Source of the DNA: Vibrio quintilis
GTDB lineage: Bacteria > Pseudomonadota > Gammaproteobacteria > Enterobacterales > Vibrionaceae
Assembly (NCBI RefSeq): GCF_024529975.1
Contig: NZ_AP024898.1
Coordinates: forward strand, 62,001-126,000
DNA length: 64,000 nucleotides
Reading direction: 5' to 3'
Shown here: one piece after another, positions 1-8,347 of the stretch
Layout: every line of letters begins with the position of its first letter
How positions within the stretch are numbered: the first letter of the stretch is position 1
Position numbers and translations under genes: made by a program
Notes under the pieces: model-generated
The model's input: the letters and a program-made list of their open reading frames with translations, nothing else
What the model was told of the DNA's origin: nothing
Database searches by the model: none

Positions 1-3000
1 GAACTGACATCTCTCCCTCTGACGGTAAATGGCAAGGTTGACCGTCAGGCTTTACCAGCGCCGGATGAAAATGCCTTTATCCGCTATGAATATGAAGAAC
101 CCCGGGGTGAAACGGAATGTATACTGGCTGATATCTGGCAACGTCTTTTGAACATCAGGCACATTGGCCGTCACGATCACTTTTTTACACTGGGAGGACA
201 TTCTTTACTGGCTGTTCAGCTCATTTCCCGTATTCGCGAGCAGTTGCATGTCGAGCTGTCTCTGGCCGATATGTTTGCATGGCCGGTGTTGCGTCAGCTG
301 GCCTCCCATATTCAGAAGATGAAACCTGCTTCATCAACAGGTTTTTCTATCCCATCTGATCCCGGTGAATATGAAAACTGTGCATTCCCGTTATCATTTG
401 CACAGCAGCGCTTGTGGTTTCTGGCGCAAATGGATACGGAAGCAGCACAGGCCTACATTATCGCAGGAAGTGTACATCTTAAAGGTCAGTTAGATATTCA
501 TATCCTGCAACAAGCACTGGACCAGATTGTGGCCAGACATGCAATATTACGGACGCATTTTCAAAAAGAATCAGATGGTCCGGTTCAGATCATTGAACCC
601 GTTGGCCGCGGATTTTCTTTGCAGGTCATTGAAGCTGAAGCGATAAAAACGAAAGATAATAAAACCGGGTCAGAAACATTTGAGCCTGCTTTTGATCTGG
701 AGAAGGGACCGTTAATCCAGGGGCGGCTGCTCTGTTTCCCTGAACATGAATATCAGTTACAGCTGGCGATGCATCATTTGATCGCTGATGGCTGGTCTGT
801 GAGTGTGTTTATCCAGGAGTTAAATGTCCTGTATGCCAGTCTGTATCAGGGAAAAGAAGTGCTCTTACCTGAGTTACCTTTACAATATGCGGATTATGCC
901 CGCTGGCAATACGACGCTTTGCAGGAAGCGGAGCTGAAAAAGCAACTCTCTTACTGGGTGAAGCAGTTACAGTGGATTCCGGAGTATTTAAACCTGCCGA
1001 CGGATTATCCAAGGCCTAAAGTACAGGATTACACCGGAAAATATTTACCGGTGCAGTTTGATCCTCTGTTTACGGCAGAACTCAGAGAATTTTGCCGTCT
1101 TCAGGGCTGTACAATGTATATGCTGCTGTTGGCTGGCTGGTCTGTGGTGATGGGACGGGTGTCTCAGCAGCACGATATTATGATTGGTTCCCCTGTGGCA
1201 GGCCGGACAATGATTGAGACCGAATCACTGATCGGTATGTTTGTGAATACACTGGCACTTCGTATTGATTTGTCAGACGCTCCGGATACAAAAAGTCTGC
1301 TGGCACAATTAAAATCGACCGCTTTATCTGCGATGGAAAATAAAGACATTCCGTTTGAGCAGGTTGTAGAGGCTGTTTCACCGGTACGGAGTCTGTCACA
1401 TAGTCCGGTTTTTCAGGTGATGTTTGCATTACAAAATGTTCCTGCTGCTGAAATTGATTTACCAGATGTAACTTTGCTTTCGTTTGAACCATTGGTAAAG
1501 AATGCCAAGTTTGACTTAAGCCTTGAAATCACAGAAAAAGAGGATGTGCTGGAAGGGTTTATCAACTACGCATCGGCCCTGTTTGATGAGCGGATGATAC
1601 AAAAGTATCTGAAGTACTGGCAGCAGTTACTGCAGGAAATGATACGTCATCCGGATCAGTCCGTTCATACCTTATCCATGCTTTCGCCACAAGAGTCAGT
1701 GAAGTTACTGAATGAATTCAGTTCAGGTGACAGGTCGCCTGTGAACTGTTTTTGTGTGCATGAGTGGTTTGAACAACAAGTCCGGAGAATACCTGATGCT
1801 ATTGCGGTTATTGCCGGTGAAGATCAGATTTCTTACCGGCAGTTAAATCAGCAGGCCAACCAGCTGGCCTCTTATCTAAGCCGCTCAGGGATTGGTCCTG
1901 AAAAGAGAGTGGCACTTTTGTGTGACAGAAATATCGGGTTTATTACCGCGATGCTTTCCGTATTGAAAGCCGGAGGTGGTTATATTCCGATTGATCCTTC
2001 CTGTCCTGGTGAGCGTTTGCAGTTCATTTTGTCAGACTGTAGTCCGGTGATGGTGCTGACGAACCGGGTTGTTGATCCGGCATTATTCTCTGAGCTGCCG
2101 GACAAGCCGATCCCGGTTGTTCACCTCAGGCAGGATGCTCATTTATGGGAAAAAATGCCGTCCGGAAATATTCAGCGGGAGGCATTCAGCCCGGAAAATC
2201 TGGCTTATATCATTTATACATCAGGGTCGACCGGATATCCGAAAGGCGTAATGGTCGAGCATCAAAATCTGGCAAACTTAATCCACTGGCACCATCAGGT
2301 ATTTACCCCTGAAACGGGCACATATGCTTCGGGTGTTGCCGGAATGGGGTTTGATGCGGCCGTATGGGAAATATGGCCGGTTTTATGTGCTGGCGCCAGT
2401 TTATTATTACCGCCGGTTTCTGCATCAGAAAACCCTGAACAGTTATTAAACTGGTGGTATGCTCAGCCTGTACATACCAGTTTTCTGCCAACCCCCATTG
2501 CTGAGCTGGCATTAGCAAGAGAGCAGATTCATCCGACGTTAAAAACACTATTAGTTGGTGGCGACCAGCTGCACAGACGCCCGTCTGAACTGCATTCTTT
2601 TTCCTTAGTGAATAACTATGGTCCGACAGAGACAACGGTTGTTGCTACTTCCGGTTCCATTCGGGATCAGGATGATGTATTGCATATCGGGCGCCCTGTC
2701 ACTAACACAAGTATCTACATTCTTGATGAAATGAGGCAGCTTGTTCCGGTTGGCATTGCCGGGGAAATTTATATTGGCGGAGCTGGCGTCAGCAGAGGGT
2801 ACCTGAATCAACCTGAGTTAACAGCAAAACACTTTTTATCAGATCCATTCAGCAAAGATCCAAAGGCCCGTATGTATCGCACTGGTGATCTGGGTCGCTG
2901 GAGAGCTGATGGTATGATTGAATATCTGGGACGGAATGATAATCAGGTGAAGATTCGCGGATACAGAATTGAGCTTGGAGAAATCATGGCTGCGATGCAG

Positions 3001-5241
3001 GGTTGTCAGGGGGTTCAGAGTGCAGTTGTGATTGCTGCCGGTAGTCAGACAAATAAAAGGCTGGTGGCTTATTTCACTGAACAGTCTAACCATCATGTGT
3101 CATATGATCGATTGAAAAGTCAGTTAAATGAATTACTTCCGGATTATATGGTGCCTTCAGCTTATGTTCGTTTGACGCAGATTCCTCTGACTCCGAACGG
3201 TAAAATTAACTATCAGGCACTTCCTCAACCGGATGAGCGTTCTTTTATCCGTCGCCGGTACGAACTCCCCAAAGGAAAACACGAGCAGGTATTAGCCGCT
3301 GTCTGGAAAGAGCTGCTTGGGGTTGAGGATATCGGCAGATATGACAATTTTTTTGAGCTGGGCGGCCATTCACTGCTGGCTGTTCAGGTGATAGAAAGTC
3401 TGCGTCAGCAGGGATATCACCTGGCAGTCAGGACACTTTTCAGTCAGCCTGATTTAGCGTCTCTGGCAGAAAGTTTAGCGCCGGTACCGGCAAATGAAGA
3501 TTTTACGGTTCCCCCTAATTATCTGGCGGATCATCCGGCAAAAATCACGCCGGATTTATTGCCTTTGGTTGATTTATCTCAGTCGCAAATTGATCGTATC
3601 TGCACTGAAATTCCGGGAGGTGCGGCTAATATTCAGGATATCTATCCTTTAACGCCACTCCAGGAAGGAATTTTGTATCATCACCTTGTACAGCAGCAAG
3701 GGGATCTTTATGTGATACGGAGCATCCAGTCTTTTTCTTGTTTGTCCCGGTTACAGAACTATATCGATGCAGTACAAGCCTTGATCGATCGTCATGATGT
3801 ACTCCGTACCTCTTTTGTCTGGGAAGGTGTGGCAGAACCGGTTCAGGTTGTTTGGCGTAAAGCTGTGTTACCCGTGATGATGCTGGAAACCGGGGAAGGG
3901 GACGTTGAAACGCAATTGCGTCAGCATCTTGAGCCCGGTCAGCGCAAAATGAACATTCGTCAGGCTCCAATGCTGGAAGCCTGGCAGGTTGAAGATAAAG
4001 CCAGTCAGTGTTGGTTACTATGTTTAAGAATTCATCACTTGTGTACCGATCACTTCAGTCTTGAACTGATGGGTGAGGAAATTCATCAGTATTTACAGAA
4101 CGGTGAAATACAAACACTGCCTTCGTTGCCATTCAGGAATTTCGTTGCCAGAACCCGGCATAAATATGACCCCGGAGCTGAAGCGGCTTTTTTCCGTCAG
4201 CAGCTTGGTGACATTGAGCAGCCTTCTGCTCCTTTTGGCCTGATGGATATTTACGGTGAAGGTCAGCAAATTACCAGACGACATGTACCCATTGATGATG
4301 CTCTGGCGAGGCGTATACGGGAACGGGTTCAGTTATTAGGCATCAGTTGTGCCAGTGTCTTTCATTTAGCGTGGGGGTTGGTTGTCCGGGCTGCAACCGG
4401 CCGGGATGATATTGTTTTTGGTACCTTATTATTTGGCCGGATGAATGCGGTTGAAGGGGCAGACCGGATGATGGGATTGTGCCTGAATACATTGCCGTTT
4501 CGTTTATCATTTGATCATTTATCCGTCCGGGATTGTGTCCTGGAAACGCATCAGCGACTGGCGCAATTACTTGAATTTGAACATACCCCTTTGGTGAGGG
4601 CACAACAATATAGCCGGGTTCTGCCACCGCAGCCATTGTTCACCAGCCTGCTGAATTATCGTTATCAGAAAGATTTTATCTGGTTGCGGAAATCGAAAGA
4701 AAGTTTAAAGCCGGAGATTCTTTTCTGTGAAGAACGATCAACTTATCCGGTCAGTTTATCTGTCAATGATTTTCCCGGAGGAGAGCTTTCTCTCGATATT
4801 CAATCGGATATCCGGGTCAGTTGTGACCAGCTTGGGAATATGGTGATGAATGCCTTATCCAGCCTGTTAATTGCATTGGAGAGTACGCCGGAATGTCCGG
4901 TTAATCATGTTGGTGTACTTGCTGAAAACACAACTGGGCTTTCCGGAGAAGGGGAAGTCATACAACCGATCAGCTTAAAGCAAGAGACGTATGCAGATCG
5001 AAGTTATGTTCAGCCCATAAACGGCACGGAGAAAACTCTGGCGAAGCTATGGCAGGTGTTGTTGAACGTGGAACAAATTGGCAGGAATGATGACTTTTTT
5101 GAGCTTGGCGGGCACTCATTACTGGCTATCAGGCTGATTAATGAAGCCCGGGAGCAGGGGCTGGAATTTTCGCTAACTACCCTTTTGAAATCACCTGTTT
5201 TAAAGGATTTAGCGAAACAGGTTAAGATCATGCGCAAGTGA
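1..5241 (+). CDS. Non-ribosomal peptide synthetase, 3' part (A-T-C-A-T-C-T)
   Basis: The frame is open from base 1, so the gene begins upstream of the window. The visible order is the end of an adenylation domain (LPLTVNGKVDR near base 30), a carrier domain (GGHSLL near 200), a condensation domain (HHLIADG near 775), a complete adenylation domain (SGSTGYPKG near 2225, NYGPTETT near 2620, NGKINY near 3200), a second carrier (GGHSLL near 3365), a second condensation domain (PLTPLQEG near 3655) and a final carrier (GGHSLL near 5110). My manual reading of the ten specificity positions of the complete A domain is DAWFLGNVVK, a known leucine code; this is inference. The second C domain has HHLCTDH, keeping the catalytic His but with His where Gly is usual. 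There is no thioesterase or reductase at the end, so release must use another protein. The gene converges on the EIIC-EAL gene with only 5 bases between them. Confidence 0.93.
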   Translation, partial: ELTSLPLTVNGKVDRQALPAPDENAFIRYEYEEPRGETECILADIWQRLLNIRHIGRHDHFFTLGGHSLLAVQLISRIREQLHVELSLADMFAWPVLRQLASHIQKMKPASSTGFSIPSDPGEYENCAFPLSFAQQRLWFLAQMDTEAAQAYIIAGSVHLKGQLDIHILQQALDQIVARHAILRTHFQKESDGPVQIIEPVGRGFSLQVIEAEAIKTKDNKTGSETFEPAFDLEKGPLIQGRLLCFPEHEYQLQLAMHHLIADGWSVSVFIQELNVLYASLYQGKEVLLPELPLQYADYARWQYDALQEAELKKQLSYWVKQLQWIPEYLNLPTDYPRPKVQDYTGKYLPVQFDPLFTAELREFCRLQGCTMYMLLLAGWSVVMGRVSQQHDIMIGSPVAGRTMIETESLIGMFVNTLALRIDLSDAPDTKSLLAQLKSTALSAMENKDIPFEQVVEAVSPVRSLSHSPVFQVMFALQNVPAAEIDLPDVTLLSFEPLVKNAKFDLSLEITEKEDVLEGFINYASALFDERMIQKYLKYWQQLLQEMIRHPDQSVHTLSMLSPQESVKLLNEFSSGDRSPVNCFCVHEWFEQQVRRIPDAIAVIAGEDQISYRQLNQQANQLASYLSRSGIGPEKRVALLCDRNIGFITAMLSVLKAGGGYIPIDPSCPGERLQFILSDCSPVMVLTNRVVDPALFSELPDKPIPVVHLRQDAHLWEKMPSGNIQREAFSPENLAYIIYTSGSTGYPKGVMVEHQNLANLIHWHHQVFTPETGTYASGVAGMGFDAAVWEIWPVLCAGASLLLPPVSASENPEQLLNWWYAQPVHTSFLPTPIAELALAREQIHPTLKTLLVGGDQLHRRPSELHSFSLVNNYGPTETTVVATSGSIRDQDDVLHIGRPVTNTSIYILDEMRQLVPVGIAGEIYIGGAGVSRGYLNQPELTAKHFLSDPFSKDPKARMYRTGDLGRWRADGMIEYLGRNDNQVKIRGYRIELGEIMAAMQGCQGVQSAVVIAAGSQTNKRLVAYFTEQSNHHVSYDRLKSQLNELLPDYMVPSAYVRLTQIPLTPNGKINYQALPQPDERSFIRRRYELPKGKHEQVLAAVWKELLGVEDIGRYDNFFELGGHSLLAVQVIESLRQQGYHLAVRTLFSQPDLASLAESLAPVPANEDFTVPPNYLADHPAKITPDLLPLVDLSQSQIDRICTEIPGGAANIQDIYPLTPLQEGILYHHLVQQQGDLYVIRSIQSFSCLSRLQNYIDAVQALIDRHDVLRTSFVWEGVAEPVQVVWRKAVLPVMMLETGEGDVETQLRQHLEPGQRKMNIRQAPMLEAWQVEDKASQCWLLCLRIHHLCTDHFSLELMGEEIHQYLQNGEIQTLPSLPFRNFVARTRHKYDPGAEAAFFRQQLGDIEQPSAPFGLMDIYGEGQQITRRHVPIDDALARRIRERVQLLGISCASVFHLAWGLVVRAATGRDDIVFGTLLFGRMNAVEGADRMMGLCLNTLPFRLSFDHLSVRDCVLETHQRLAQLLEFEHTPLVRAQQYSRVLPPQPLFTSLLNYRYQKDFIWLRKSKESLKPEILFCEERSTYPVSLSVNDFPGGELSLDIQSDIRVSCDQLGNMVMNALSSLLIALESTPECPVNHVGVLAENTTGLSGEGEVIQPISLKQETYADRSYVQPINGTEKTLAKLWQVLLNVEQIGRNDDFFELGGHSLLAIRLINEAREQGLEFSLTTLLKSPVLKDLAKQVKIMRK

Positions 5242-5246
5242 GTTGT

Positions 5247-7343
5247 TCAGGTGTTCGTTTCATCTGTTGGTCTCTTGTTGCCAAAAGACTGGCAGTACTC
5301 CATGAGTTCGAAGGTTGTCAGTGAATCACTGTAATACCAGCCCTGAACAGAAATACCCGGTAGCACCGGGATCACTGAGAGTTGATCCCGGGTTTCTACT
5401 CCTTCTACGGTGACACCAAGGTTTTGGCTGTGGGCGATATCAAATAAAGATAAGAATAAACTTCTGGCTTTGGGTTGATCGATTCCCAATAAAAAGCTTC
5501 GGTCGATTTTGATTTCATCGAGATTAAACATAGGCAGATAGCTCAGAGAAGAATACCCCGTACCAAAGTCATCCAGGTGGATATTGACACCAAGTGCGTG
5601 AAATTTTTCAAATACTGAGGTGATGAGATGTTGATTTTGCAGCAGACTTTTTTCGGTAATTTCTATATTGATACAGTCCGCTACTTCAGAAGCTTCGAGT
5701 AAACGGATGATTTTTTTTATCGCGCTATGACTGAGGAGTGTGTCAATCGATATATTGATTCCGATCCGGATATTTCCCCCGCTTTTTTTCATCAGCCTGA
5801 CGTCATGAACCACCTGATTGAATACCCATAAATCCAGATCTGTCATCATGCCTGCTTTTTCCAGCCAGGGAAGGAAGGTTGCCGGGTGATAGGTCTTGTT
5901 CTGGCTGTCTTTCACCCGGATTAGTGCTTCTGCGCTGACAACCTTTTGATCAATAAGGGATATTTGAGGCTGGTACTCCAGATAGAATTCAGCTGAGCTC
6001 AGCCGGGTCAACTCTTTTTCCAGCTGACAGTTTTCTTTTCTGCTTTGCGATAGATGACTGATCAGATCTTTTGTTGAAATATGTGCTTCTTCTTTTTTTC
6101 TCTGATAGTAAGTATCAAATTTTGAAAAGTAGATTGGTTTCGATTCATAAATACGACTGAGTTTTTTGACAAATGGCAGATAAATCAGAGTACCAAGACC
6201 AATGTTAACTACCTGTAGCAGCACAGCGTGCCAGTCTCCGTCTGTTGCAACATAGGCATTGACAAATAGCGGGCTGATATAAGGTACCGAAACGACAGTC
6301 GGATGAACCCAGCCGGCTTCAGTCACAAATACTGTCAGACAGATATTTAATACCGGCACGATCAGGAAAGGAAAAAATAACACCGGATTTAAAATAACAG
6401 GAATACCAAAAATCAGCGTTTCATTAATATTAAACAAACCGGGCGGAATACTGAGCAGCGCGATAATCCGTAATGATTTTTCTTTGCTGAATAATAGAAT
6501 GGCAATGATCAGTGAAAAAGTTGACCCTGCACCGCCTAACCGGGAAAAAATACCAATGGTCGTATGGTTCAGCGCAATAAAGTCAGAACCTCCCTGCATG
6601 TAACTGACCGCATTGTCAGCAGTTGCCTGAAATAGTCCCTGGTTTAAAAAAGAGAGTGTATAAAAACTGTGTAATCCCAGAAAGTGAGAAATGGCACTGA
6701 TCACAGAAATCAGATTGCCGTAGTAGTAGGGGTGCGCTTTTAAATCTTCAAGCATGACCGGTGCTGGTGCAATATAGTCCCAGAAAGTCAGCAGAGAACG
6801 ATTCACCAGAAGTACCAGCAACATGGTGATGAAAGCCGGAATTATCAGCGCCATGACCTCTGAAAAAGCATCAGATAAGTGACTGCTTTTCGGCAGTTTG
6901 AATATCTTCAGGCTTTGCAGCCAGGTGATAAGCGGAATTGTATAAAACGGGGTGACGATCGCGATAAAATATTGCAGAGCGACTCCCTGAGGATGCTCCG
7001 GAATAAAATACCGGAATAAACCCAGGAAAAAAATGGATAATAATATGAGCGGCGGGCGCGGTTGTTTCCAGCGGATGGATAATGTAAATGTCAGGGCGAC
7101 GGTGAGCAGATAACTGAATAAAATATGACTTTGCTGATAAAACCGGGTGACGAGTAAATGGTAGGTCTCGTTTTCCCCTGAAAAATAATGGGTAGCGCCA
7201 GCCAAAAGTATCAATACGGAATAGAGAATGATGCAGGGAACAATCCAGAGTAATGTGATTCTGAAATCGGCCAGGTGCAGTAATAAGCCTTTTTTTACTG
7301 CATTAAAGTATGAAGTCAATCTGGATAAAGTGACATTGAACAA
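5247..7343 (-). CDS. PTS EIIC-like membrane domain fused to EAL phosphodiesterase domain
   Basis: The N-terminal half (about 400 residues) is a multi-helix membrane domain of the lactose/cellobiose EIIC type. Its segment LFNINETLIFGIPVILNPV closely matches the cellobiose EIIC at 62563-63888. The C-terminal 250 residues form an EAL domain with EALIR, the DDFGTGYSSL metal-binding loop, VEGVET and the QG motif intact, so c-di-GMP hydrolysis is expected. No EIIB or EIIA domain is attached, so the EIIC part may serve as a sugar or membrane sensor (inference). The frame opens at a TTG at 7400 with no ribosome site. A TTG at 7343 preceded by GGGGA looks better and is used here; the start is uncertain. 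Confidence 0.85.
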   Translation of the reverse strand: MFNVTLSRLTSYFNAVKKGLLLHLADFRITLLWIVPCIILYSVLILLAGATHYFSGENETYHLLVTRFYQQSHILFSYLLTVALTFTLSIRWKQPRPPLILLSIFFLGLFRYFIPEHPQGVALQYFIAIVTPFYTIPLITWLQSLKIFKLPKSSHLSDAFSEVMALIIPAFITMLLVLLVNRSLLTFWDYIAPAPVMLEDLKAHPYYYGNLISVISAISHFLGLHSFYTLSFLNQGLFQATADNAVSYMQGGSDFIALNHTTIGIFSRLGGAGSTFSLIIAILLFSKEKSLRIIALLSIPPGLFNINETLIFGIPVILNPVLFFPFLIVPVLNICLTVFVTEAGWVHPTVVSVPYISPLFVNAYVATDGDWHAVLLQVVNIGLGTLIYLPFVKKLSRIYESKPIYFSKFDTYYQRKKEEAHISTKDLISHLSQSRKENCQLEKELTRLSSAEFYLEYQPQISLIDQKVVSAEALIRVKDSQNKTYHPATFLPWLEKAGMMTDLDLWVFNQVVHDVRLMKKSGGNIRIGINISIDTLLSHSAIKKIIRLLEASEVADCINIEITEKSLLQNQHLITSVFEKFHALGVNIHLDDFGTGYSSLSYLPMFNLDEIKIDRSFLLGIDQPKARSLFLSLFDIAHSQNLGVTVEGVETRDQLSVIPVLPGISVQGWYYSDSLTTFELMEYCQSFGNKRPTDETNT

Positions 7344-7660
7344 GTTCTTTCCCCACTTTGAAACGCCATTGCAAAGTATGGACCTGCTGATTATCCGCAA
7401 ATCATCATTAATGACATAATACTTTATAGCTTAATCTCCTGTTTGTCCCGGCATTCTTCGATATTTATGAAGTCAGATGATTTTGTTACTACCGTCATTG
7501 ACGATATTTGTTTCTGATTTTGTGAGTTATTCCGAAGAATTCTGAAAAAGTCACTGAACATTTATGATATCCGGACGCCTTTTATCTCTGAGAGAATTCG
7601 ATCAGCATCTTCTGGAATAAACATCGCGTTTGAAGATGAGGCGCAAACTTAGGGAATACA

Positions 7661-8095
7661 ATGATAAATAAGGGTTCGTTAACATTCTTTTACGGAAGTA
7701 CAGCAACAGCAAGTCCGGCATTCTTAAAAAAAATTGCTTCAGAAAGATCGGCGGTTTTACTTTCTGAACACGAGTGGTTGTCAGCGCTTTATCCGGGGCA
7801 GATTATTTCACTTGAGGACTATTTGAATTACTCATCCCGTCTTAAACCCCGGATGAAAACCTATGTACAACATATTTTATCAATTGGGACCAATGTTGTG
7901 ATGGATTTTCCGGCCTGCACGCGTCAGCAACGACGATGGTTTTTTGAACTTGCCACGGAAATCAAAGCAGAACATGAGTTAATGATTATTTCTGAGCAGC
8001 ACCAGAAGCCTGAAGCAGCGCCATCTTTCCGGCCACATCCCCAAATGTTTGAAACGCCTGATATCAGTGAAGGACTGGTGATTAAGGTCTGTTGA
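7661..8095 (+). CDS. Small kinase-like protein with degenerate P-loop
   Basis: This 144-residue protein resembles the small predicted P-loop kinases (COG0645/zeta-toxin-like). It keeps their typical segments: a hydrophobic first strand, the VLLSEHEWLSALYPG-like region, and the FPA segment after a VVMD strand. The Walker A region, however, reads GSTATASPAF instead of a G-x4-GK-S/T motif, so the phosphate-binding Lys is missing. The protein also stops early, without the Arg-rich lid (R-x-R-N type) expected after about residue 120. It sits between the NRPS/EIIC-EAL pair and the siderophore-type ABC genes, with about 250 bases on either side. It is probably catalytically dead as an ATP-using kinase. 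Family assignment is from memory of motif patterns. Confidence 0.6.
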   Translation: MINKGSLTFFYGSTATASPAFLKKIASERSAVLLSEHEWLSALYPGQIISLEDYLNYSSRLKPRMKTYVQHILSIGTNVVMDFPACTRQQRRWFFELATEIKAEHELMIISEQHQKPEAAPSFRPHPQMFETPDISEGLVIKVC

Positions 8096-8294
8096 CCTTA
8101 GCGTATTCATTTTTGTTGCCAAAGCCAGCCCCACCGTTCAGCAATTCCTAAAGGTATCTCCGGAACCTCAAACCCGCACCTTGAGGTTTTCAGGTATATT
8201 CCCTGCCGGCTTTAAAATGTTACCTGTCAGTTTTTTTGTTTATATCTGAGAGAATTCCGGCGCCAGAGTGTTGCAAAATCAATGAATGAAGAGT

Positions 8295-8313
8295 AATGAT
8301 ATTAATTATCATT
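8295..8313 (+). promoter_or_regulatory. Probable Fur box upstream of the ABC pair
   Basis: AATGATATTAATTATCATT is a perfect 19-bp palindrome and closely matches the Fur consensus GATAATGATAATCATTATC. It lies about 35 bases before the start of the first ABC gene, which suggests iron repression of that operon. Confidence 0.75.
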
Positions 8314-8347
8314 TGCATTAATTTATTGTAAGACTCAAGGAGTGTTT

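Noticed and set aside
809..5237. Many minus-strand frames inside the NRPS gene
   Set aside because: They are shadows of the strongly coding plus strand, with no motifs or ribosome sites.
8342..8347. GTG at 8342 as start of the first ABC gene
   Set aside because: The codon lies inside the AAGGAG ribosome site of the ATG at 8348.
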